Below are positions 25,224 through 34,934 of a stretch of DNA of 64,000 bases, in pieces. The stretch is taken from the NCBI RefSeq assembly GCF_014656415.1, contig NZ_BNCJ01000002.1, forward strand, positions 695,025 through 759,024. The letters run 5' to 3'. Numbering within the stretch: the stretch's first letter is position 1; the number at the start of each line of letters is the position of its first letter. The position numbers and the translations under genes were made by a program. The notes beneath the pieces were generated by a model. The model saw only the letters and a program-made list of their open reading frames with translations. It was not told the DNA's origin and searched no databases. This stretch comes from Seohaeicola zhoushanensis (lineage in GTDB: Bacteria > Pseudomonadota > Alphaproteobacteria > Rhodobacterales > Rhodobacteraceae).

Positions 25224-26731
25224 AGCCCCAGCTTCCGCGCCACGATCTCGTTCACCGCGGCCGGGTTGGCCTTGCCGCCGGTGGCCTTCATCACCTGGCC
25301 GACGAACCAGCCGGCGAGCTTGGGGTTCGCCTTGGCCTTCTCGACCTGCGCCGGATTGGCGGCAATCACCTCGTCCACTGCCGTCTCGATGGCGCCGGTG
25401 TCGGTGACCTGCTTCATGCCGCGGCTCTCGACGATCTCGGCCGGGTCGCCGCCCTCGGTGAAGACGATCTCGAACAGATCCTTGGCGATCTTGCCCGAGA
25501 TGTCGCCCTTGGCGATCAGATCGAGGATGGTGCCGAGCTGGGCCGCGCTCATCGGGCTGTCGGAGAGCTCGTGGTTGTCCTTCTTGAGCCGTCCGAAAAG
25601 TTCGTTCAGCACCCAGTTGGCCGCCATCTTGCCGTCGCGGCCCTGCGCCACCGCCTCGAAATAGGCGGCGGTGTCGACCTCGGCGGTCAGCACGTTCGCG
25701 TCATAGTCGGTCAGGCCGTAGTCGGCCATGTAGCGCGCCTTGCGGGCGTCCGGCAGTTCCGGCATCGAGGCGGCGATGCCATCGACCCAGGCCTGCTCGA
25801 TCTCCAGCGGCAGCAGGTCGGGGTCGGGGAAGTAGCGATAGTCATGCGCCTCTTCCTTGGACCGCATCGAGCGGGTCTCGCCCTTGTCCGGGTCGTAGAG
25901 GCGGGTTTCCTGTTCGACCTTGCCGCCCGCCTCGACAATGGCGATCTGGCGGCGTGCCTCGTATTCGATGGCCTGCTGAATGAAGCGCATCGAGTTCATG
26001 TTCTTGATCTCGCAGCGGGTGCCCAGATGCGAGAAATCCTGGGTCTCCTGGTATTTCTCGTACTGACCGACCCGGCAGACCGAGACGTTGACGTCGGCGC
26101 GCAGGTTGCCGTTCTGCATGTTGCCGTCGCAGGTGCCGAGATAGCGCAGGATCTGGCGCAGCTTGGTCACATAGGCCGCCGCCTCTTCGGGGCCGCGGAT
26201 GTCGGGGCGGCTGACGATCTCCATCAGCGCCACGCCGGTGCGGTTGAAGTCGACGAAGGACATGTTCGGATCCATGTCGTGGATCGACTTGCCGGCATCC
26301 TGTTCAAGGTGAATGCGCTCGATCCGCACCAGGCGCGCGACGCCGGGGCCCATTTCGACCAGCACTTCGCCCTCGCCCACGATGGGGTGGTAGAGCTGGG
26401 AAATCTGATAGCCCTGCGGCAGGTCGGGATAGAAGTAGTTCTTGCGGTCGAAGGCCGACACCAGGTTGATCTCGGCCTTGAGGCCCAGCCCGGTGCGCAC
26501 CGCCTGTTCGACGCAGAATTCGTTGATGACCGGCAGCATCCCCGGCATGGCCGCATCGACGAAGGCCACGTTCGAATTCGGCTCGGCGCCGAATTCGGTG
26601 GAGGCGCCGGAGAAGAGCTTGGCCCTGGACGAGACCTGGGCGTGGATTTCCATCCCGATCACCAGTTCCCAGTCGTGTTTTGCCCCGGCGATTACCTTGG
26701 GTTTCGGGGGTTCATAGGTCAGGTCCAGCAT
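25220..26731 (-). CDS. gatB: Asp-tRNA(Asn)/Glu-tRNA(Gln) amidotransferase subunit B
   Basis: 503 residues. GatB binds the mischarged tRNA and activates the carboxylate in the GatCAB complex. Diagnostic stretches are [23 protein letters not shown] near the N-terminus, [18 protein letters not shown], and [19 protein letters not shown], with the C-terminal YqeY-like tail domain ([28 protein letters not shown]). Length is normal. GatA and GatC are not in the window. Confidence 0.97.
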   Translation of the reverse strand: MLDLTYEPPKPKVIAGAKHDWELVIGMEIHAQVSSRAKLFSGASTEFGAEPNSNVAFVDAAMPGMLPVINEFCVEQAVRTGLGLKAEINLVSAFDRKNYFYPDLPQGYQISQLYHPIVGEGEVLVEMGPGVARLVRIERIHLEQDAGKSIHDMDPNMSFVDFNRTGVALMEIVSRPDIRGPEEAAAYVTKLRQILRYLGTCDGNMQNGNLRADVNVSVCRVGQYEKYQETQDFSHLGTRCEIKNMNSMRFIQQAIEYEARRQIAIVEAGGKVEQETRLYDPDKGETRSMRSKEEAHDYRYFPDPDLLPLEIEQAWVDGIAASMPELPDARKARYMADYGLTDYDANVLTAEVDTAAYFEAVAQGRDGKMAANWVLNELFGRLKKDNHELSDSPMSAAQLGTILDLIAKGDISGKIAKDLFEIVFTEGGDPAEIVESRGMKQVTDTGAIETAVDEVIAANPAQVEKAKANPKLAGWFVGQVMKATGGKANPAAVNEIVARKLGL

Positions 26732-26801
26732 GGGGCGCCTCGTCCGGAAAGATACCGGGGCGTTCTAGGTCAGGCCCGCCTGATGGGCAAGGGGGCAGGG
26801 C

Positions 26802-28094
26802 CTAGACTGCCTTCGCGCGGCGGTCGAGGTGCAGGCCCTTGTCGGTGAAGGTCACCTTGTAGCCGCGCCCGATCTCGTCGCTGAATAGGTCGGCGATCAC
26901 CCGCAGGGCAAAGTCGCGGCCGCGCGCGGCGAAGCGGTTGACCGAGGTCACGCGGGCGTTGTTGTCGAACCCGTCCGAGGCATGGGCCCAGATCAGCGGA
27001 TGCACCTCGGTCATGTGGTCGCGGATCAGCCAGTTGGCGCAGTCGACGATGCGCTGGCGGTTGAAATCGGCCTGGTTGTCGCCCCCCGGCCCCTGCCGCA
27101 TGGCCACGGCGCAATAGGCGGCCAGCAGGTTTACGGTTTCCTGGTCGGGGCGGCGCTCGACGATGTCGTGCAGCGCGTCGATGAAGAAATCGACGTCGAC
27201 ATGGGCGCAGGCCCCCTCGTCGAGCGCGATGGCGTCGAAATGGACCCAGGCATAGGCGCCCAGCCCCCAGATGTCGGCGGTGCGCGAGGCGGTGCGGCGC
27301 GCCTCGAGGTCGAGCTTGGCGTAATTGCCGAACCAGCGCGGCAGCATGTGATGGCCCAGGGCGCGCATGTGGCGCGGGTTGGTCGGGTCGAGGTCGATCA
27401 AGTCCTCGTAGCGGTCGGGCACCCGTATGTCGTGGCTGGTCTGGGTTGCCAGCATCGCGCAATGGGCCGAGGCGATCAACGGGCTGTTCAGTTCGATCCC
27501 GTCGAAGGGGGCGAGCAGGTCGACCGCGCGCTCGAAATGGGCCATGCAGCGGCTGCGGTTCAGCTTGGGGATGGTGGCGTCCCAGCCATTGCCGCGCCAG
27601 GCCCAGCCGATATCGACATGGGCGAGGGCGACGATCAGGTTGATCGCCGGGTTGTCGGGGAATTCGCGCCGCATCAGCTCCAGCGCTGTTACCCCTTCGA
27701 GGATCGCCTCCTCGTCGCAATTGCCGTCCATCAGCGCGTGTTCCGCGGCCAGCACCACGTCGGCACGGGCGCCGAAGGCGAGCAGTTCGGCGATGGGTGC
27801 GCCGCCCGGCGTCACCGCGCGGGCCTGGTCGGCGGCCCAGAGCTCCTCGGCCAGTTCGTCCCAGCGCTCCTGCCGGGCAAGATACTGGCCGCGGTCCTGG
27901 GCGCGGCGCACGGCCTCGGCATCGCGCGAGCTGTCGCAGACGGGGATCGAGAGGCAGTCCTCGGGGGGCACGGGCGGGGCGGGCAGGGCCAGGCGCGGGG
28001 GCGCGGCCTCTTCGCCCTGTCGCCGCAGAGTGGCGAGTCGGGCAACGATGCGGGCCAGCAGGTCGAAGAGGGCTTCGGTCATCCGGTCGGACAT
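26802..28094 (-). CDS. Hypothetical 430-residue soluble protein
   Basis: Unrecognised. No signal peptide. A charged N-terminal helix is followed by a Pro-rich linker (about residues 33-50), then an alpha-helical body with repeated Trp/His-rich motifs (HVDIGWAWRGNGWDATIPKLN, GHHMLPRWFGNYAKLDLEARR, IWAHASDGFDNNARVTSVNRF), possibly TPR-like repeats. It looks like a conserved Rhodobacteraceae protein. Leftward, 71 bp downstream of the gatB start side; no operon partner is obvious. Confidence 0.7.
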   Translation of the reverse strand: MSDRMTEALFDLLARIVARLATLRRQGEEAAPPRLALPAPPVPPEDCLSIPVCDSSRDAEAVRRAQDRGQYLARQERWDELAEELWAADQARAVTPGGAPIAELLAFGARADVVLAAEHALMDGNCDEEAILEGVTALELMRREFPDNPAINLIVALAHVDIGWAWRGNGWDATIPKLNRSRCMAHFERAVDLLAPFDGIELNSPLIASAHCAMLATQTSHDIRVPDRYEDLIDLDPTNPRHMRALGHHMLPRWFGNYAKLDLEARRTASRTADIWGLGAYAWVHFDAIALDEGACAHVDVDFFIDALHDIVERRPDQETVNLLAAYCAVAMRQGPGGDNQADFNRQRIVDCANWLIRDHMTEVHPLIWAHASDGFDNNARVTSVNRFAARGRDFALRVIADLFSDEIGRGYKVTFTDKGLHLDRRAKAV

Positions 28095-28217
28095 TTGTAT
28101 CTGGCCTTGGTGCTCGATCTTGATTGCCGTCCTTCTGCGCGGGGTTTCGGGCCTAATGATGGCGGGTCGAAGAAATTCTTGGAGATTTCGTCGACCGACG
28201 GGTAGAGGGAAGGCGCC

Positions 28218-29075
28218 CTATCGGCCATTGGCCTGTCGGAACGGCAGCACATTGCCGGGGATTGCCTCCGGCTCCTCCTCGGCAACCCAGCCCTCGGGCC
28301 CCATCACGAAGCGGCGGCTTTCCGAGGCCTGGAACTGTCGCGCGCCTTCGGGCACGGCATGTCTGGTGACGGTGATGTGGTGGCCGCTGATCTCGAGCAG
28401 GTTGAAATCATTGGTGGTTCCGCGCAGCCGGGTGGAAAGGCCGGTGCCGGCGTGGACCTGCAGCACCGCACTGCGCCCCGGCGCCTGGGCAAAGGGCGCG
28501 GCGCGCCAGCTGTGCAGGTGGCCCGAGAGGATCACGTCGGTCTTGAGACGGGCCAGTTCCTCGATCGCCTCGGCGGCGCCGTGCATCGGCTTCTTAGGTT
28601 CGCCCGGCAGGTGTTCGAGCGGGTGATGCGCCACCACGATGCGCACCCGCCGGCCATGGGTGTCGCGAAAGGCCTGCCGCACGCGCCGCAGCGCCCGGCG
28701 GCGGAACCAGCCGCTCTGATGGGCGAGGTTGTTGACCGTGTTCACGCCGATCACGATCATCTCGTCGTCGGCGAAATCGGGCTCCAGCTGGCGGTCGATC
28801 CACTTGCGATAGCGCCGCCAGGGCCAGAAGACGCGGAAGATCAGGTTGTAGAGCGGCACGTCGTGGTTGCCCGGCACCGAAAGGGTCGGCGCGGCGATCC
28901 GGTCGATGAAGGCGCGCGCCTCGCGGAACTGGTCGTGCAGCGCGCGCTGGGTGAAATCGCCCGAGATGGCGACGAGGTCGGGGTTCAGCGCATTCACCCT
29001 GTCAACCAGCGGCTCCAGCAACTCGGGATTGTCGCGCCCGAAGTGGAGGTCGGAAAGATGGGCGATGCGTCTCAC
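28218..29075 (-). CDS. Calcineurin-like metallophosphoesterase
   Basis: 285 residues with a GTG start overlapping the stop of the upstream kinase gene (GTGA at 29075-29072). All metallophosphoesterase motifs are present: IAHLSDLHFG (Asp, His), AISGDFTQ (GD), VPGNHDVPLYN (GNHD), VVAHHPLEHLPG (H) and LSGHLHSWRA (GHLH). Probably hydrolyses a phosphodiester or cyclic nucleotide; the CpdA-like architecture is similar, but the coupling to a lipid kinase hints at a lipid substrate. Cytoplasmic. Confidence 0.92.
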   Translation of the reverse strand: MRRIAHLSDLHFGRDNPELLEPLVDRVNALNPDLVAISGDFTQRALHDQFREARAFIDRIAAPTLSVPGNHDVPLYNLIFRVFWPWRRYRKWIDRQLEPDFADDEMIVIGVNTVNNLAHQSGWFRRRALRRVRQAFRDTHGRRVRIVVAHHPLEHLPGEPKKPMHGAAEAIEELARLKTDVILSGHLHSWRAAPFAQAPGRSAVLQVHAGTGLSTRLRGTTNDFNLLEISGHHITVTRHAVPEGARQFQASESRRFVMGPEGWVAEEEPEAIPGNVLPFRQANGR

Positions 29076-30058
29076 CTCAGGTCGTCCTTTCGCGCGTGGG
29101 GGGCGATAACGGTCAGCTCGTCCTCGATCGCCTGCAGTGTATAGGGCGCGCGCATCTTGCCGCGCTCGCCATCGCAGGCGATGTCGTAGGAGCGGCCGCT
29201 GTCGGTGATGGTGATCCGCTCGGCGGCGACCAGGTCGAAGTTCTGGTCCTTCTCGGCCAGGCCAAGCGCCAGCAGCACGGCGTTCCTCAACATCCCCCAG
29301 CGGCTGGTGTCGGGGGCGATGAACATGGCGAGCCGCCCGGCGGCGATATCCTCGCGCCCCTGCAGGCCGAGCTGTTCGAGTTGGAAGGCGTTGTTCACCG
29401 CGAAGATAAGCGGCGTGCGGCGTTCGCTCTTCTGGCCGGCGGCCTCGATCGTCAGGTGCAGCGGCTTGCGCAGGGTGACGAGGGCCACCAGCACCGACCA
29501 ATAGGCGGCGAGTCGGCTGCGGCCCCACTTGCGGTAGACGTCCTCGCGGGTCTTGAGGATCGCCGGATAGGCGCCGAGGCTGGCGTTGTTGAGGAACAGC
29601 CGGTCGTTGATCGTCGCCACCCGCACCGGGCGGGCGGTGCCCTGGGTCAGCAGGGCGACGGCGGCGGGGATCTCCAGCGGGATGTCGAGCGAGCGGGCGA
29701 AGTAGTTGAAGGTGCCGAGCGGGATCACCCCCATCGTCACGCCGCTGCCGCGCAGGACGCTGGCGACCGCCGAGATGGTGCCGTCGCCGCCGGCGGCGAC
29801 GATGGTGGCGAAGCCATCCTCCAGCGCGGCGCGGGCGGCGGGGAGGATGTCGGACCCCTTGTCCAGCACGCGCAGCTTCGCCTCGCGGCCCGAGGCGGCG
29901 AAGGCGGCGCGGATCTCTCCGGCGGCGGCCTCGGTGTCGTATTTGCCCGAGCCGCCGTTCAGCAGGACGCAGATGTCCTCCTGTTCGGCGCGGAACTGAT
30001 GGGATGGCGCGAGCTGCATGGGTCCGTCCGCGTCGGCGATGGGTTTCATCATCTCCAA
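29072..30058 (-). CDS. Diacylglycerol kinase-family lipid kinase
   Basis: 328 residues. The catalytic motif is ATIVAAGGDGTISAVASVL (GGDGT), followed by GVIPLGTFNYFARSLDIP (PxGTxNxFA) and a C-terminal metal-region ACDGER. This is the YegS/BmrU/DagK_cat class, phosphorylating diacylglycerol or a related lipid. The upstream start at 30058 is used; a second ATG (MKPIAD) at 30049 is possible. Coupled by GTGA overlap to a metallophosphoesterase, suggesting paired lipid kinase/phosphatase functions. Confidence 0.92.
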   Translation of the reverse strand: MEMMKPIADADGPMQLAPSHQFRAEQEDICVLLNGGSGKYDTEAAAGEIRAAFAASGREAKLRVLDKGSDILPAARAALEDGFATIVAAGGDGTISAVASVLRGSGVTMGVIPLGTFNYFARSLDIPLEIPAAVALLTQGTARPVRVATINDRLFLNNASLGAYPAILKTREDVYRKWGRSRLAAYWSVLVALVTLRKPLHLTIEAAGQKSERRTPLIFAVNNAFQLEQLGLQGREDIAAGRLAMFIAPDTSRWGMLRNAVLLALGLAEKDQNFDLVAAERITITDSGRSYDIACDGERGKMRAPYTLQAIEDELTVIAPHARKDDLR

Positions 30059-30091
30059 CGCGGGGCGGGCGGGGTGGTTCCGCCGCGGCGG

Positions 30092-30478
30092 TCAGTCGAG
30101 GTCGGTCTGGATCCAGCGGGGGGAGTGGTGGATGTCGATGGTCTGCAGCCGTCCGGGGCCGAGGTTGACGAAGCGGTGCGGCACGCCTTTCGGGCCGAAG
30201 ACCACCTCGCCGGCGGAGGCGTCGATCACCGCGTCGCCGACGAAGAAGCGGGCGTTGCCGGCGGTGACGACGAAGGTCTCGTCGTAGGGGTGGACATGCA
30301 GGCGCGGCCCTTCGCCAGGGGTGTCGTTGCCGTAGGCCAGCACCGTGACCGGGCTGCCGAGCGCCTCGCCGTTCAGCGAGCCGCGCCAGGGGGTGGCGGT
30401 TGCGTCGAAGAGGGGGGCCTTGGCGGCGGGGCGGCCGTCGGGCGGGGCGGAGGCCGGGTCGTAGTCGTTGCGGGCCAT
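30092..30478 (-). CDS. Cupin-domain protein
   Basis: 128 residues from the ATG at 30478 (MARNDYD), chosen over an ATG at 30532 that adds an unconserved basic leader; neither has a strong ribosome site. The single beta-barrel has motif 1 GEGPRLHVHPYDETFVVTAGNARFF (His ligands and Glu) and motif 2 GEVVFGPKGVPHRFVNLG. Metal-binding cupin of unknown substrate. It is upstream of the lipid kinase on the same strand, 34 bp away. Confidence 0.88.
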   Translation of the reverse strand: MARNDYDPASAPPDGRPAAKAPLFDATATPWRGSLNGEALGSPVTVLAYGNDTPGEGPRLHVHPYDETFVVTAGNARFFVGDAVIDASAGEVVFGPKGVPHRFVNLGPGRLQTIDIHHSPRWIQTDLD

Positions 30479-30811
30479 GGGGGTCTCGCGGGCTGGGGTC
30501 GGACGGGGGCACTGTCGGTCACGGCAGGGCATCGCGCAAGGCGTCCGGGGTGTCCCAGCTGGGACGGGGGGTCATGTTGCTGAAAAGGCTGGGTTTTTCG
30601 AGGGAGTGAATCCGGGACACGGATTCTGCGGGGCTTGGGCGCGTTTCGCAGGCGGGCTTCGGTGCGGAAATCGAGGCACGGGACAGGTCTGGGGATAGTT
30701 CGGGATAAAGCTGTGCAAAACTCTGTAAATCAAGCGATATCAGTGGCTTGCGGCCAATAACTTGACCGCCGCCTTAGCCCGGCCCCCGATCCGGCCACCA
30801 GCGCGGGGAAA
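30479..30811. other. Gene-less stretch, no feature recognised
   Basis: About 330 bp between the cupin start and the GNAT stop. Composition drops in GC near 30700-30760. No tRNA, hairpin with T-tract, or plausible small ORF was found. Confidence 0.4.
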
Positions 30812-31639
30812 TCAGCCGAGTTCCATGGTGGCGATGGCCTGCAGGGACGGGCCGGGCACCGGGGCCGGGCCGCGATACATGCGGGCGGTCTCGAAGGTCA
30901 CGGCAAAGCCCAGATTCGCGAGCTGGGCGGCAAGCTTTGCATTGGCGGCAGGCAGGTCGATGATGACCCGCTCGGCCGGCACCGCGCCAAGGCCCGCGCG
31001 GATGAGGGCGAGCGCGTCTTCGGCGGAATCGGCCACAACCGGGCCGATCTTCACCCCCTCGCGGCAGCGGCGCAGGGTGGCGAAACCCTCGATCCGCGCC
31101 AGGCCGCGCAGGACGACGGTTTCGCGGTCGGGGGCCTTGGCGAACCAGGCGGCGGCGAAACGGGGACGGTCGACGCCGTTCGCCGCCGCGTCGAGCTGGG
31201 CGAGGGTGTCGAGGTCCTCCCCGGTGGCCGGGGTGATATGGCCATGCGCCGCGCCGTCGAGGCTGCCCTCGAAGCGGCGGGTCGCGCCGGTGAGGACAAA
31301 GCCCGAGCGAGCGTAATTGGCCTGCTGCGCCGCCACGCCGTCGAGGCCGACGGTGCGGTCGCCCGCGTGGTCGAGCGCGTGTTTCCACAGCGCGTAACCG
31401 ATGCCCTTGCCGCGAAAGTCGGGGCGGCAGAGATAGAGGCCGAGGAAAGCGAAGTCCTTGGCGTGGTTCACCACCGAAATGGCGGCGACGGCTTCGCCAT
31501 CGGCCTCGGCCATGAAGAACCCCTCGGGGTCGGCGGCATGGAAGGCGGCGGCATCGTCGAGCCCGGGGTTCCAGCCCTCGGCGGCGGCCCAATCGAGCAT
31601 CAGCGCGACCTCTTCGGCGGTGGCGGTGCGGCAGGTCAT
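30812..31639 (-). CDS. GNAT-family N-acetyltransferase with two GNAT-like domains
   Basis: 275 residues with a start overlapping the GntR stop (ATGA at 31639-31636). The first domain (about 1-135) has the acetyl-CoA loop RPDFRGKGIGYALWKHALDHAG (R/Q-x-x-G-x-G/A) and VNHAKDFAFLGLYLCRP. The C-terminal half (about 140-275) resembles the Acetyltransf_18 domain (EGFATLRRCREGVKIGPVVADSAEDALAL). The substrate is unknown; its coupling to the GntR regulator ties it to the adjacent catabolic island, perhaps acetylating an amine intermediate. Confidence 0.88.
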   Translation of the reverse strand: MTCRTATAEEVALMLDWAAAEGWNPGLDDAAAFHAADPEGFFMAEADGEAVAAISVVNHAKDFAFLGLYLCRPDFRGKGIGYALWKHALDHAGDRTVGLDGVAAQQANYARSGFVLTGATRRFEGSLDGAAHGHITPATGEDLDTLAQLDAAANGVDRPRFAAAWFAKAPDRETVVLRGLARIEGFATLRRCREGVKIGPVVADSAEDALALIRAGLGAVPAERVIIDLPAANAKLAAQLANLGFAVTFETARMYRGPAPVPGPSLQAIATMELG

Positions 31640-32322
31640 CGGGCCAGCGCCTCGCGCAGCGAGCCGGGCATCGAGGTGATGTTGCGCAGGTCGAGCGATG
31701 TGACCAGGTCGAGCAGGTGTTGTTTCATCAGGTCTTCGGCGAGGGTGCCGTCCTTGTTCTCGAAAGCGGTGATCAGGGCGTTGTGGGCGTGGCTCTCGCA
31801 CATGGCGGCGCGGCGCTGCCAGTACAGCGCGATGATGAGCGACGAGCGGGCGACCAGTTCCGAGATGAAGGCCTCGATGGTGGCCTGGTCGGCCATGCGG
31901 GCGATCTCGATATGGAACTGGCCCGACAGATGCAGTGCCTTGCCGTGCTCGCCGGCGGCGAGCGCGGCATGTTCGTCGCGGATATGCGCGCGCAGGATCG
32001 CCATGGATTCGGGCGTGCTGCGCTCGGCGGCGGAGCGCGCGGTGCGCGGTTCCAGCAGGGCACGCGCCTCGAAGACCTCGCGCGCCTCGCGCACGGTCGG
32101 TTGCGCGACAAAGGCGCCCCGGTTGCGGCGGTGTTCGACAAGGCGGCGGTGGCCAAGGCTTTGCAGCGCGGCGCGCACCAGGGTGCGGCTTATGCCGTAG
32201 ACCTCGCCCAACTCGTCCTCGCCCAGCTTGGTGCCGGGTGGCAGGCGGTGTTCGTGGATCGCCCGCTCGAGATCGGTCGCCACGGTTTCCACCGTCCAGG
32301 GGGGCATTTGCATATGGTTCAT
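31636..32322 (-). CDS. GntR-family (FadR/FCD) transcriptional regulator
   Basis: 228 residues from the ATG at 32322 (AACGGAG upstream); in-frame starts further upstream lie in an AT-rich promoter region and have no ribosome site. The N-terminal winged helix (LPPGTKLGEDELGEVYGISRTLVRAALQSLGHRRLVEHRRNRGAFVA) is a typical GntR DNA-binding domain, followed by an FCD ligand domain with metal-binding residues (EVFEARALLEPRTARSA, FHIEIARMA, and HAHNALITAF). It is divergent from the ABC importer operon, which it most likely represses in the absence of substrate. Confidence 0.92.
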   Translation of the reverse strand: MNHMQMPPWTVETVATDLERAIHEHRLPPGTKLGEDELGEVYGISRTLVRAALQSLGHRRLVEHRRNRGAFVAQPTVREAREVFEARALLEPRTARSAAERSTPESMAILRAHIRDEHAALAAGEHGKALHLSGQFHIEIARMADQATIEAFISELVARSSLIIALYWQRRAAMCESHAHNALITAFENKDGTLAEDLMKQHLLDLVTSLDLRNITSMPGSLREALAR

Positions 32323-32560
32323 CACGCCAACTCCGTTGCGGATGATTCTGCTCGGAACCACCGCCAAGAGCAAGGCGGAGCGGCCCTGATGGATTGGAGA
32401 CGAGATTGTATACATAATTGTGCTTGATAATGCGCACAAGCGATGTTCATCTGCTTAAATGCTGGGCAGTTGCGGATATTCGCGCCGCATCAGGCCGAAT
32501 TTTCTGAGTCTCCGGCGATGTGACGCGACAGACTTGGGCAACGACGGCAGCGGGGCGAAC
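32323..32560. promoter_or_regulatory. Divergent control region between GntR and the ABC importer operon
   Basis: 238 bp containing an AT-rich core near 32400-32450 (TTGTATACATAATTGTGCTTGATAATG). TGTATACA at 32406-32413 is a short perfect palindrome and a plausible half of a GntR/FadR operator. No other dyad stands out. Confidence 0.4.
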
Positions 32561-33535
32561 ATGCGGACAGGAAACGATCTGGAACTGGTGCATCTGACCA
32601 AGCGCTATGGCGACACCGTGGCGGTCAGGGACATCAACCATGTCTTCGCGCCGGCCAGCTATGTCTGCCTGCTGGGGCCCTCGGGCTGCGGCAAGTCCTC
32701 GACCCTGCGGATGATCGCCGGGCACGAGAGCGTCAGCGAAGGCTCGATCCTGCTCGACAAGTCGGACATCTCGGCGATGCCACCGGCCAGGCGCGGCACG
32801 GCGATGATGTTCCAGAACTACGCGCTGTTCCCGCATCTGAACGTGCGCGACAACGTCGCCTTTTCGCTGCGGATGAAGGGTGTCGACCGCGAAGCGCGCC
32901 ACAAGCGGGCGAACGAATTGCTGGCGCTGGTGCATATGACCCAGTTCGCCGACCGGCTGCCGGCGCAGCTCTCGGGCGGGCAGCAGCAGCGGGTGGCGCT
33001 GGCGCGCGCGCTCATCACCGAACCGAAGGTGCTGCTGCTGGACGAGCCGCTCTCGGCGCTCGACCCCTTCCTGCGGATCCAGATGCGGGCCGAGCTGAAG
33101 CGGCTGCAGCGCGAATTGGGGATCATCTTCATCCACGTCACCCACGGCCAGGACGAGGCCCTGGCGCTGGCCGACGAGGTGGTAGTGATGAACAACGCCG
33201 TGATCGAGCAGGCGGGGCCGCCGCGCGAGGTCTGGGGCGCGCCGAAGACCGAGTTCGTGGCGCGCTTCATGGGCGGGCACAATGTCATAAGCTTCAACGG
33301 CGGCAAGGTCGCGGTGCGCGCCGACGAGGTGCGGCTGGCCGAGACCGGCGTGCCGGCGGTGCTGACCTCGGTCGAATACCAGGGTGCGACGGTGGCCGTT
33401 TCGGCCCGCACCGAGGCGGGCGAGGAGATCTTCGCGATCCTGCCCGAGGACGCCTATTTCAAGTCACCGAAATCGCCGGGCGAGGGCGTGACGCTCGCCT
33501 GGGATGAGGGGCGGATGCACCGCCTCCTAGCCTGA
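32561..33535 (+). CDS. ABC importer ATP-binding protein, spermidine/putrescine type
   Basis: 324 residues from the ATG at 32561; an upstream frame extension is not family-like. Walker A is GPSGCGKSS, the Q-loop is in FQNYALFPHLNVRDN, the signature is LSGGQQQR, Walker B is VLLLDEPLSALD, and the H-loop is in HVTHGQDEALALAD. A C-terminal TOBE-like domain (about 245-324) is shorter than in PotA. It is the first gene of the importer operon (ATPase-SBP-permease-permease). Confidence 0.93.
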   Translation: MRTGNDLELVHLTKRYGDTVAVRDINHVFAPASYVCLLGPSGCGKSSTLRMIAGHESVSEGSILLDKSDISAMPPARRGTAMMFQNYALFPHLNVRDNVAFSLRMKGVDREARHKRANELLALVHMTQFADRLPAQLSGGQQQRVALARALITEPKVLLLDEPLSALDPFLRIQMRAELKRLQRELGIIFIHVTHGQDEALALADEVVVMNNAVIEQAGPPREVWGAPKTEFVARFMGGHNVISFNGGKVAVRADEVRLAETGVPAVLTSVEYQGATVAVSARTEAGEEIFAILPEDAYFKSPKSPGEGVTLAWDEGRMHRLLA

Positions 33536-33564
33536 ACATCACTCGCAACAGGGGAAAGAAGACC

Positions 33565-34830
33565 ATGTCCAAGATGAGATACAGCCGCCGCATGGTGCTG
33601 AAGGGTGGCGTCGCCACCGTGGCCGCGACCGCGCTTCCGGCGCCGATGGTCTGGGCGCAGGACATCAAGAACATCACGCTGCGCCAGTTCGGCACCGGCG
33701 TGTCGAACCTCAACGACGTGGCCAAGAAGGTGAAGGAAGACCTTGGCTTCACACTGGAGATGACGGCGCTGGATTCCGACTCTGTGACCCAGCGCGCGGC
33801 GACGCAGCCCGACAGCTTCGACATCGCCGACATCGAATACTGGATCTGCAAGAAGGTCTGGCCGACCGGCAACCTGCAGGCGATGGATACCAGCAAGATC
33901 AAGAACTACGACAAGATCGTCGGCATCTTCCGCTCGGGCAAGCTGACGCCCGAGAGCGTGATCGCGCAGGGCACAGCGCCGCATTCGGTCGGCTTCGTCG
34001 ACGGGCCGGACGGCACCAGCTTCGCCAAGGAAGAGACCGGCTGGATGACGCTGATCCCGACGATCTACAACGCCGACACGCTGGGCATCCGCCCCGACCT
34101 GATCGGCCGTCCGATCGAGAGCTGGGCCGAGCTGCTGAACCCCGAGTTCAAGGGCAAGGCCTCGATCCTCGACATCTCGTCCATCGGGATCATGGACATG
34201 GCGATGGTCTGCGAGGCCATGGGCGAGATCAAATATGCCGACAAGGGCAACATGACCCGCGAGGAGATCGACAAGACCATCGGCATCTTCACCGAGGCGA
34301 AGAAGGCCGGGCAGTTCCGGGCGTTCTGGAAGACCTTCGATGAATCGGTGAACCTGATGGCCTCGGGCGAGGTGGTGATCCAGTCGATGTGGTCGCCGGC
34401 AATCACCGCGGTGAAGTCGCGCGGCATTCCCTGCGTCTACCAGCCGCTGAAGGAAGGCTATCGCTCCTGGGGCGGCGGCATCGGCCTGTCGAAGTCGTTG
34501 ACCGGGCTGCCGCTGGATGCGGCCTACGAATACATCAACTGGTATCTCTCCGGCTGGGTCGGCGGCTACCTGATGCGGCAGGGCTATTACTCGGCGGTGC
34601 CCGAGACCTCGAAGGAGTTCATGACCGCCGACGAATGGGGCTACTGGTTCGAGGGCAAGGCCGCGACGGGGGACATCACCTCGCCGACCGGCGACAAGCT
34701 GGCGGGCGCGGGCGATACCCGCGACGGCGGCGACTTCTACGAGCGCATGGGCCGCGTGGCCTGCTGGAACGCCGTCATGGACGAGAACCAGTACATGGTC
34801 CGCAAGTGGAACGAGTTCATCGCCGCGTAA
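33565..34830 (+). CDS. ABC importer substrate-binding protein, PotD-like
   Basis: 421 residues. The N-terminus has a Tat signal (YSRRMVLKGGVATVAATALPAPMVWAQ). The body follows the extracellular solute-binding family 1/PotD fold, with SVTQRAATQPDSFDIADIEYW, GWMTLIPTIYNADTLGIRPDL and SWAELLNPEFKGKASILD. It is longer than E. coli PotD (348) and has no clear polyamine-specific signature, so the substrate is unknown. 29 bp after the ATPase gene. Confidence 0.93.
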   Translation: MSKMRYSRRMVLKGGVATVAATALPAPMVWAQDIKNITLRQFGTGVSNLNDVAKKVKEDLGFTLEMTALDSDSVTQRAATQPDSFDIADIEYWICKKVWPTGNLQAMDTSKIKNYDKIVGIFRSGKLTPESVIAQGTAPHSVGFVDGPDGTSFAKEETGWMTLIPTIYNADTLGIRPDLIGRPIESWAELLNPEFKGKASILDISSIGIMDMAMVCEAMGEIKYADKGNMTREEIDKTIGIFTEAKKAGQFRAFWKTFDESVNLMASGEVVIQSMWSPAITAVKSRGIPCVYQPLKEGYRSWGGGIGLSKSLTGLPLDAAYEYINWYLSGWVGGYLMRQGYYSAVPETSKEFMTADEWGYWFEGKAATGDITSPTGDKLAGAGDTRDGGDFYERMGRVACWNAVMDENQYMVRKWNEFIAA

Positions 34831-34869
34831 GGCGGTGATGCGGGGGGCTAGGGTCTCCCGAGAAGAAAA

Positions 34870-34923
34870 GCGGGGGGCTGTCTGCCCCCCGCACCCCCCG
34901 AGGAATATTTAGAGCAAAAGGAA
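34870..34923 (+). repeat. Hairpin plus CCCCCCGAGG-TATTT repeat element (copy 1)
   Basis: A 9-bp GC hairpin (GCGGGGGGC at 34870-34878, GCCCCCCGC at 34884-34892) followed by ACCCCCCGAGGAATATTT and an A/G-rich tail. A second copy with the same order lies at 60974-61015. This one sits inside the importer operon between the SBP and first permease genes, where it could stabilise or attenuate the mRNA. Confidence 0.7.
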
Positions 34924-34934
34924 GGGCAGAGGTC